A stretch of DNA of 12,572 bases from an uncultured Kouleothrix sp. (lineage in GTDB: Bacteria > Chloroflexota > Chloroflexia > Chloroflexales > Roseiflexaceae), in contig CALLYN010000611.1 in the NCBI GenBank assembly GCA_937858455.1, positions 1 through 12,572 of the forward strand, in the 5' to 3' direction. The notes beneath the pieces were generated by a model, which made no database searches, was not told the origin of the DNA, and saw nothing but the letters and a program-made list of their open reading frames with translations. The position numbers and the translations under genes were made by a program. Position 1 is the first letter of the stretch; each line of letters begins with the position of its first letter. Positions 6,149 to 11,635 of the stretch are shown here, piece by piece.

Positions 6149-6886
6149 ATGAGCATTGGCTGCGAATCGACAGTGATGTTTCCGCCAACACTCCAGGCCG
6201 TTTACATCCGCACGCTTGGCGCATATGAGGCGACCAGGGATGCAGTGCAGCTGAACTGGCAGGGCGCCGGCGTTGGCGCGCGTAAGCTTCAGCGTGGACT
6301 CTCACATCTGCTTGCGAAGCGTGACCAGCTGGTTGGCCGTGAGGTATTGATCGAGCTGACCGAAACGCGTAATATCGTCTCAGGTATCAAGACAATGCTG
6401 TGCCGGTGGGGCATGAAGCCCGCGTTCGACTTGCGTAGCCTCAACGTGATTCTGATGCGTCACACGAGCTGGTATACCGATGGCGATCGCCTCGAAGAGC
6501 TGCTCAAGCGAGCAGCGCAGCTTGAAGCATCGGGCGATCTTGCCGGCCGGCTTGCCGTCCTTGAGCAGATCGAACCGCTCTGTGGCGGGCGTTTTTTGCC
6601 AGACTATGATTCGGTGCCAGAGTATTCGATCGATGATGAAGTCGCGTTCTGGCAGCTTCGCCAGAAAGAGGCGCTTCAGACGTTGGCCTGGGCGCGGATC
6701 GCGACAAATGATCCGCACTTGTGCGCACCGGCATTGCGGGCAGCCGTGCGGGCTCTTCGGTTCGATCCGGAAAATCCTACCGCGTATCAGTTTGCCGCTG
6801 ATATCGCTCGACGCGGCAGCCATGAAGCTCGCGCTCGCCATTATGAGGCCTTAGCACGCTACTACGAGCGCTGTCACGATAATTAA
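6149..6886 (+). CDS. BTAD-domain (SARP-like) transcriptional regulator
   Basis: ATG 6149 follows AGGGAGGA by 4 bases. The 245-aa protein has an N-terminal winged-helix region (about 10-95: VYIRTLGAYEATRD, GARKLQRGLSHLLAKRDQL) like the OmpR-type DNA-binding fold of SARP proteins. A bacterial transcriptional activation domain of TPR-like helices follows (about 113-240: LEELLKRAAQLEASGDLAGR, CGGRFLPDYD, RALRFDPENPTAYQFAADIA). SARP/BTAD proteins activate target operons through this pair. At 245 aa it matches the minimal form with no ATPase or sensor domains. It stands alone between two terminators, 181 bases before the tubulin-like/RT operon, and may control that operon or the CARF genes; this is inference from position. 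The N-terminal half is divergent, so DNA binding is less certain than the BTAD. Base composition is lower in GC than the operon that follows. Confidence 0.75.
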   Translation: MSIGCESTVMFPPTLQAVYIRTLGAYEATRDAVQLNWQGAGVGARKLQRGLSHLLAKRDQLVGREVLIELTETRNIVSGIKTMLCRWGMKPAFDLRSLNVILMRHTSWYTDGDRLEELLKRAAQLEASGDLAGRLAVLEQIEPLCGGRFLPDYDSVPEYSIDDEVAFWQLRQKEALQTLAWARIATNDPHLCAPALRAAVRALRFDPENPTAYQFAADIARRGSHEARARHYEALARYYERCHDN

Positions 6887-6913
6887 AACAAGCCAATAAT
6901 CTTATACGATCTT

Positions 6914-6950
6914 GAAACAGCGGGAATACTACCCGCTGTTTCTTATTTTA
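6914..6950 (+). terminator. Strong Rho-independent terminator
   Basis: An 11-bp perfect stem GAAACAGCGGG/CCCGCTGTTTC (6914-6924 with 6932-6942) with a 7-nt loop is followed by TTATTTTA. It ends the BTAD gene and separates the regulator block from the downstream operon. Confidence 0.93.
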
Positions 6951-6994
6951 ATAGAAAGATCTTTGATTTGTCGTGGAGCGATCTGTGAGCAGGT

Positions 6995-7003
6995 TGCTAG
7001 TAT
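6995..7003 (+). promoter_or_regulatory. Possible extended -10 promoter of the tubulin/RT operon
   Basis: TGCTAGTAT (TG at 6995-6996, TAGTAT 6998-7003) resembles an extended -10 element. No matching -35 box lies at the usual distance, so an activator such as the neighbouring BTAD protein may be needed. It sits 65 bases before the first gene and after a strong terminator, so some promoter must be close by. Confidence 0.35.
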
Positions 7004-7067
7004 ACAAACACTGAGCGGCGATGGTGCCGTGTGATTACCGAGCAGCGTATGCACCAGGAGGAACGCA

Positions 7068-8222
7068 ATGCATCTGAACAGCCAACAGCTCCAGCGCGCA
7101 GGCCAAGCCGCACGGCCATCCGCGCCACGCGGCGAGCTTGCACGCCCGCCGGCCGACCTTGATGTCGCGGTGATCGGCATCGGCAACTCGGGCGAGGCCG
7201 TGGCGCTACGGCTTCAGGCCCTGGCCTATCTCGATGGCACCTGGCTGAACACGAGCGGTCTGAACAACGACCGGCTGCCGCCGCGCCCGCTCGCGCTGCC
7301 CGGTGCGCCCGAGCCGCTTACCCTCGTCGAGCGGCTGGTGCTCGACGCCGATAACCCGCGCGAGCGCTTGCTCGACGAGCCGGTGCTGGCGCGGCGCTAC
7401 GCAGCTGTGCTGCGCGGCATCTCGGTGTTCGAGACTTACCCGCGCGCTGGGTCGGGCGGCCACGGTTTGCCGGGGATCTCGGGCCTGGATATCGACCTGA
7501 ATACCGATCGGGTGCACGTCTGGCTGCGCGGGGTCACGCGCCAGCTCCACGGCGTTGTGCCGCCGGCACCCGGCCAAAGTGCCATCCAGCGCATCCTGGC
7601 CGAGCAGGGGCAGCGCGCCGCACCCGCGCGCGAGAAGCGCGTGATTGTGATCGGTGGGTCGTGCGGCGCAATGGGCAATGCTGGGCACCAGCTTGTTCCG
7701 CCGTTGCTGCATCACACGCTGGCCGAGCAAGGCATCCGGACGTACGAGGTTTGGGGCGTGCTGCTCGGCCCTCGTGCTTTTACCGGCCTGACACCGTATG
7801 TGCGCCATAACTTCCGCGCGCTGATCGAGACGATCGAGCATATGAGCCGGCACGGTCTGCGCCGCCACTACGCGCCCGATCTCGAGATCGCGATGCAGCG
7901 GCCACCCTACGATCGGGTGTTTCTGATCGACGACCCGCGCCTGCCCGGCAGCGCGGCCAGCGTCACCGAGGCCGAGATGGAGCAGTTTCTCGACCAATCG
8001 GCGCTCAGCTTGTACCTGCTGCTGCGTGGCACGATCTGGCCGACGATCGCCAGCCATACTGCAAACGACGACGGCGTGGTGCGGCTCGACGGCCGGCTGC
8101 GCTACCTGCATACCGTGCGCGGCGCGGCGCTGCGGGCCGATCGCGCGCAGCTACATGCCGCGCTGGCGGCCGGGCTGGCTGTGCGCACGCTGGATCAGTT
8201 TCTAGCCCAATTTGCGGCGTAG
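7068..8222 (+). CDS. Divergent FtsZ/tubulin-like GTPase-fold protein
   Basis: ATG 7068 has AGGAGGAA four bases upstream. The 384-aa protein opens with a disordered stretch. A Rossmann strand and loop follow, VAVIGIGNSGEAVALRLQAL (about 33-52), as at the start of FtsZ and tubulin-like domains. VIVIGGSCGAMGNAG (192-206) stands where the tubulin signature GGGTGSG would lie, in degenerate form. GVLLGPRAFTGL followed by RHNFRALIETIEHM resembles the switch strand and the Asn-bearing helix that contacts guanine. Tubulin-like families outside cell division (FtsZl/Tubulin_2 types) have been proposed to remodel membranes. Here the gene heads an operon with coiled-coil and membrane proteins, RNase H and an RT, so it could build a scaffold at the membrane. 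The fold call rests on motif order, and GTP hydrolysis is uncertain because the signature is altered. A plain NAD(P)-binding Rossmann protein is the main alternative. Confidence 0.55.
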   Translation: MHLNSQQLQRAGQAARPSAPRGELARPPADLDVAVIGIGNSGEAVALRLQALAYLDGTWLNTSGLNNDRLPPRPLALPGAPEPLTLVERLVLDADNPRERLLDEPVLARRYAAVLRGISVFETYPRAGSGGHGLPGISGLDIDLNTDRVHVWLRGVTRQLHGVVPPAPGQSAIQRILAEQGQRAAPAREKRVIVIGGSCGAMGNAGHQLVPPLLHHTLAEQGIRTYEVWGVLLGPRAFTGLTPYVRHNFRALIETIEHMSRHGLRRHYAPDLEIAMQRPPYDRVFLIDDPRLPGSAASVTEAEMEQFLDQSALSLYLLLRGTIWPTIASHTANDDGVVRLDGRLRYLHTVRGAALRADRAQLHAALAAGLAVRTLDQFLAQFAA

Positions 8223-8236
8223 AAAGGAGCATTGCT

Positions 8237-9568
8237 ATGCTGTCTCTCCTTAATCGTCCGGCGTCGGCAGCTGAGCCGGCGATCTACCAGGCCGGCGCGC
8301 TGCTCGACGCGTTCGGGCTGACGTTGACGCTGCCTGAGGCGCTCGCGCAGGACGCGGCCGGGCACGCGTTTGAGCCGTTCCAGCTCAGCCCCGAGCGCGA
8401 TCTGGCCGAGCAGTTCGCGCTGCTGATCCGGCCTGAGCCGCTGGCCGGGGCCGAAGCCTTGATCGCTGCGAACCGCCAGCGTATCGATGCTCAGGCCGAG
8501 CAGCAGATCGAGCGGGCGCTCGCCAGCGTGCGTCAGGCGCCGCGATCGTTCATCCAGGATCTCCGCGACACAATCCGTGACCGCTACGAGCAGTTGGCCG
8601 CGCAGCTGGCACAGGCCGACGATGCGTACCGGCGGCTGCAGGAGCGGCTCCACGCCTGGCAAGGGCGCCAGCGTGAGCCGGGGCAGGGGCTGGGCGCCAC
8701 GCTCTGGCAGTGGGTGTTCGGCGGGGAGGATCGGCTGTCGCTGCCCGATGCGATTGCACTCTGGAATCAGCGCGAGGTACTGGCGACCCAGCGCGCGAGC
8801 CTGATCGCTGCGATTGGCATCTTCACTCACCAGATCGAGCGGCTTCGCACCTTGCTCGCCCAGCTCGACGAGCGGCTCGCCGAGACACGTATCGCGCGCG
8901 CGGCGCTGCAGCGCGCGTATGAACAGGCGCGCCAGGCGGCGACGGCCTACGATCCCTGGACACTGCGCGTCACGCCGGCTGCTGCGGTGGAAGCGCTGCT
9001 CGCTCGCGCCGACCCGGCCGAGCTGCTGGCCGAGCTGCTCGGCCGGATGGCTGCAGCCGATGGCGCAGCCTTGGCCGATGTGGCCCGAGCGCTTGCCGAT
9101 GCGGCCGCGACTCAGGCATTGGCGCCGCTGACAATCGCCAACCTGATCGCGCTTGAGGCGCAGAACGGCGATCTAGAGGCGCCTGATCCGCTGGTGCCGA
9201 TTGGCCAGGCGCTGCTCGATATCGCCCAGCAGCCAACCTGGCAGCTTGCACGCGGCGCCCGCCCGCGCAGCGAAACGCTCCAGATTACGCCGGACGGCAG
9301 CCCACTGTATAGCCTTGAAGGGTTAGGCGGCGCAGCCTACGGTGGCGAAACGCTATGCCTCGGTTTTGTGCAGGTGCAGCTGGGCGTTGCCAAAGATGAC
9401 CTGGCGTTGCTGCGCGATGACGACGAGGCGTTCCGCGCTGCGCTGCGCCAGCGGAACCTGTTTGTGCTTGAGGAGCTGGCTCAGGGATGGGTGCCTGAGG
9501 ACGAGGCTGAGCCGAAAACGAACGGCCACGGGCCGCTGCATGGGCCGGAGGTAGAGGTACGCCCATGA
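8237..9568 (+). CDS. Coiled-coil protein of unknown function
   Basis: ATG 8237 follows AAAGGAG, 14 bases after the previous stop. The 443-aa product has no signal peptide or obvious membrane helix. Residues about 60-240 are rich in Gln, Arg, Glu, Leu and Ala with long heptad-like helices (DRYEQLAAQLAQADDAYRRL; then IERLRTLLAQLDERL). These are split by a Trp-rich break (ATLWQWVFGGEDR). Ala-rich helices follow, and a more globular C-terminal part from about 340 (LYSLEGLGGAAYGGETLCLG) ends in an acidic tail. I recognise no family. Position directly after the tubulin-like gene suggests a partner or adaptor linking that GTPase to the membrane components. Its stop overlaps the next start (ATGA), so translation is coupled downstream. 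Confidence 0.7.
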   Translation: MLSLLNRPASAAEPAIYQAGALLDAFGLTLTLPEALAQDAAGHAFEPFQLSPERDLAEQFALLIRPEPLAGAEALIAANRQRIDAQAEQQIERALASVRQAPRSFIQDLRDTIRDRYEQLAAQLAQADDAYRRLQERLHAWQGRQREPGQGLGATLWQWVFGGEDRLSLPDAIALWNQREVLATQRASLIAAIGIFTHQIERLRTLLAQLDERLAETRIARAALQRAYEQARQAATAYDPWTLRVTPAAAVEALLARADPAELLAELLGRMAAADGAALADVARALADAAATQALAPLTIANLIALEAQNGDLEAPDPLVPIGQALLDIAQQPTWQLARGARPRSETLQITPDGSPLYSLEGLGGAAYGGETLCLGFVQVQLGVAKDDLALLRDDDEAFRAALRQRNLFVLEELAQGWVPEDEAEPKTNGHGPLHGPEVEVRP

Positions 9569-9747
9569 GCTGGCTGCGCGTGTATCGCTGGCTGCCGCGC
9601 CTGACGCTCAGCCGGCGCGGCATCAGCATCAGCGTGCGCGTGCCGGGTACCCGCCTGCGCCTGGTATGGCAGCGTACCAGGCGCAGGCCGCAGGCGAAGC
9701 GACCACAGTCCAGGCAGCAGCCTGGCCCAATCAGGAGGGTGCGATGA
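9565..9747 (+). CDS. Small basic DUF4236-like protein
   Basis: This 60-aa ORF starts with an ATGA overlap on the upstream stop and ends with an ATGA overlap on the next start, so it sits inside a coupled chain of three genes. GGAGGT and AGAGG precede it. The N-terminal half (LTLSRRGISISVRVPGTRL) resembles the strand-turn motif of DUF4236 proteins, which pair an SKSGVS-type segment with a VPG turn. The C-terminal half is Arg/Gln/Pro-rich and very basic, which could bind nucleic acid. DUF4236 has no established biochemical role. The reality of the gene is supported by the two overlaps; the family call is tentative. Confidence 0.55.
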   Translation: MSWLRVYRWLPRLTLSRRGISISVRVPGTRLRLVWQRTRRRPQAKRPQSRQQPGPIRRVR

Positions 9748-10808
9748 ACGATCGGTGGGGGCGATTGGCCGCACAGCAGCGGTTGCGCGTATGTCGCTGG
9801 CTCGGCTGTAGCTTGTTGCTTGTGGCGCTGCTCAGCCAGCTCGGCGGCGCGAGCGCACAGCCAGCGCCGGCAGCGGTTGAGCTGGCGCCGGCGATGCCCG
9901 AGGCGCCGCGCCAAAGCCGCGCGCACGGTGTCTTCTTCGCGCGCACCCAGCTGGTAGCCTTGCCTGGTGGGGTGCTGCATCTGGCGTCAACGCCGGATGG
10001 GCGCGGCGATCTTTGCACCGACGACCAGGCAACTATTGTGGTGGCGCGCGGTGCGCACGAGCTGTGGCGCTGGTCGCATCGATTTGTGAGCGCCGACCGT
10101 CTGGCGATCGAGTGCATCGGCGCGCAAACGATCATGCTGCCGCTGGCAGCCGCGAGCTACTCAGCGACCATCGTGCTGGAGGATGTGTACCCCGATACCT
10201 ATGGCACGCGTGCCTATTATCTGGTGCCCGACCCGCCAGCGCCCACGGCTGAAGCAGCGGCGACGCCCAGCCCAGCACCGTTGGTAGCGCCTACACAACC
10301 TGCGCCAATCCAGCCGACTGCGCCGCCGCTCGCGACCTTAGCCACACCGGTGCCGGACACGCCACTCGGGCCACGGCCGGCGCGCTGGACAGCAATCGGC
10401 CTTGCGGCAGGGTTTCTTGCCGGGCTGATCGGGCTCATCTGGTTGCTGCGCCGGTCTCCCGCCGTGTCGCGACAGCGCGCCCGCGCAATCATCGAGCTGT
10501 TCGACCAGGAGACGCGCGAGGCGCGCACGATCGCCGTAACCGAAGAAACAACTCTGATCGCTCGCCGCCCGTTGCGCGCTGCGCCTGCCACGGCGCTGGC
10601 AGCCGAAGCCACGATCGCAAGCATTCAGCTTTCGGCGGTGGGGGCGCTGCTACGGGTCAGCACCGCGCTTCCAAATCAGGCGCCGATCGTGCTGCAGCCC
10701 GACCAGCGCTATCCGCTGGCCGGCGGCGTAGTGCTGCTGCGCTACCGTGGCGATGGCGCGCCGCCGGCTGCGATCGACCGGCCAAGGCCGCCGGCCTGGA
10801 AAGGATAA
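9744..10808 (+). CDS. Signal-peptide, single-TM membrane protein
   Basis: ATG 9744 has AGGAGGG five bases upstream and overlaps the previous stop; an upstream in-frame start at 9666 is not needed. The 354-aa product has a signal peptide (positive N-region, hydrophobic core about 20-33, likely cleavage after ASA at 38). An extracytoplasmic domain of about 130 residues has two Cys (DLCTDD, IECIGA) and a Tyr-rich end. A Pro/Ala/Thr-rich linker follows, then one TM helix at about 215-235 (IGLAAGFLAGLIGLIWLL). The cytoplasmic domain (about 236-354) is beta-rich; TLIARRPL, LSAVGALLRVS and YPLAGGVVLLRY loosely recall an FHA-like sandwich, a weak match. It probably anchors or signals to the cytoplasmic partners (tubulin-like protein, RNase H, RT) across the membrane. 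No enzyme motif is seen. Confidence 0.75.
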   Translation: MNDRWGRLAAQQRLRVCRWLGCSLLLVALLSQLGGASAQPAPAAVELAPAMPEAPRQSRAHGVFFARTQLVALPGGVLHLASTPDGRGDLCTDDQATIVVARGAHELWRWSHRFVSADRLAIECIGAQTIMLPLAAASYSATIVLEDVYPDTYGTRAYYLVPDPPAPTAEAAATPSPAPLVAPTQPAPIQPTAPPLATLATPVPDTPLGPRPARWTAIGLAAGFLAGLIGLIWLLRRSPAVSRQRARAIIELFDQETREARTIAVTEETTLIARRPLRAAPATALAAEATIASIQLSAVGALLRVSTALPNQAPIVLQPDQRYPLAGGVVLLRYRGDGAPPAAIDRPRPPAWKG

Positions 10809-10898
10809 ACGTGATGGTGCGACGACCTGGTGTGTTGTGGGCCTGGCTAGCACGGCTGGCGCAGTCGGCTGCCGGCATCGTATCGAAAGGAGACCATC

Positions 10899-11111
10899 GT
10901 GAAGGAAAGCTTGCTGGCCATGTGGTGCCTGATCGGCATGGCGGCGCTGGCGGCATTGACCGCGCTGGCGGCGCTGCTATTCCGCCCATCGCGGGTACGG
11001 CTACCGCGCCCGCGCCCGGCCCGGCTTCTACGCGGCTGCGTCGCGCTGGCCTGTCTGCTCGTGGCGCTCACGCTGGTGCTGATCGCCATCCTGCTCGCGA
11101 ACCAGGCCTAG
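10899..11111 (+). CDS. Small two-TM membrane protein
   Basis: GTG 10899 follows AAAGGAG (10886-10892) by 6 bases. The 70-aa product has two strongly hydrophobic helices, about residues 7-27 (CLIGMAALAALTALAALLF) and 47-67 (LACLLVALTLVLIAILLA), joined by an Arg/Pro-rich loop. Codon third positions in this frame are nearly all G or C, supporting coding. The 90 bases before it (10809-10898) hold no clear gene, though a second SD and ATG at 10814 open another frame. Tiny two-helix proteins in defence operons can be pore formers, toxins or membrane anchors; nothing here decides which. The stop lies 14 bases before the RNase H start. Confidence 0.68.
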   Translation: MKESLLAMWCLIGMAALAALTALAALLFRPSRVRLPRPRPARLLRGCVALACLLVALTLVLIAILLANQA

Positions 11112-11125
11112 TCGGGCCGGGCGCG

Positions 11126-11557
11126 GTGCTGCTGGTGCAGGTTGACGGCACGCCCGGCGCACAGCCGCGCGGGGTTGCTGGCATTGGGGTGGTAGTGCGC
11201 GACGCTGCAGGGAATGTGCTGACCTGGCGCGGCCTGTGCGCGCCCGCGCACACCAACAACGAGGCCGAGTACCAGGCGCTGATCGCCGGGCTGGAGCTGA
11301 TGCTCCAGCGCTTCCCCGGCCGGCCGGTGATCTGCCTGACCGACAGCCGAATCGCGGTCGAGCAGATCGCCGGGCGCAGCGCCGTGCGTGCAGCGGCTGG
11401 AGCGCCGCTGCACGCACGTGCCATGGCGCTAGCCGGCCAGTTCGCGCAACTGACGTTTGTGGCCATTCCGCGCGAGCTGAACCAGCTGGCCGACGCGCTG
11501 GCCTGGGAGGCGCTGGCCGGCCGGCGGATGATCGCGCGGAAGCTCACCGAGTACTAG
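11126..11557 (+). CDS. Stand-alone type I RNase H
   Basis: The fold begins at once after GTG 11126, giving a 143-aa protein, the usual size of a bare RNase H domain. All four catalytic acidic residues are visible: D7 (VDGTPG), E48 (NNEAEYQAL), D73 (LTDSR) and D123 (LADALA). RNase H cuts the RNA strand of RNA-DNA hybrids, and the next gene is a reverse transcriptase, so together they could supply the polymerase and RNase H activities that retroviral RTs carry in one chain. The start has no good SD; it may be translated by coupling to the upstream membrane gene. The same frame stays open back to 10811, and an ATG at 10814 with GGAAAGGA before it could add an Ala/Gly/Pro-rich N-terminus overlapping the small membrane gene. 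I think the short form is right. Confidence 0.82.
   Translation: MLLVQVDGTPGAQPRGVAGIGVVVRDAAGNVLTWRGLCAPAHTNNEAEYQALIAGLELMLQRFPGRPVICLTDSRIAVEQIAGRSAVRAAAGAPLHARAMALAGQFAQLTFVAIPRELNQLADALAWEALAGRRMIARKLTEY
11383..11418 (+). repeat. 15-bp perfect inverted repeat inside the RNase H gene
   Basis: CGTGCGTGCAGCGGC (11383-11397) pairs perfectly with GCCGCTGCACGCACG (11404-11418) around a TGGAGC loop. The stem encodes an Ala/Arg-rich stretch (VRAAAGAPLHARA) and is unusually long for coding DNA. It could be a protein-binding or RNA-processing site, or a chance product of GC-rich codons. Confidence 0.7.
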
Positions 11558-11574
11558 CCGGATCAACGTGATCA

Positions 11575-11621
11575 GGTGTGAGTTTTGCGTCACGAACAAA
11601 AGATCGACACGAACTCATACC
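11575..11621 (+). promoter_or_regulatory. Hairpin in the RT leader, next to its ribosome binding site
   Basis: GGTGTGAGTT (11575-11584) pairs with AACTCATACC (11612-11621), 10 bp with one wobble, around a 27-nt loop. It ends four bases before the AAGGAGGAG ribosome site of the RT gene. It fills most of the 78-base gap after RNase H and may control RT translation or be a short RNA element bound by the RT. Confidence 0.45.
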
Positions 11622-11635
11622 TCTAAGGAGGAGCT

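Noticed and set aside
5947..6228. 93-codon + strand ORF before the BTAD gene
   Set aside because: It starts in the terminator with a weak start, has no SD and overlaps the BTAD gene, whose start has a strong SD.
7206..8111. 301-codon reverse-strand frame over the tubulin-like gene
   Set aside because: Low-complexity shadow with no ribosome site; the + strand gene explains the region.
11558..11635. Group II intron 5' region or retron msr-msd before the RT
   Set aside because: Only 78 bases separate the RT from RNase H, and no GUGYG-type intron boundary or long msr-msd inverted repeat is present.
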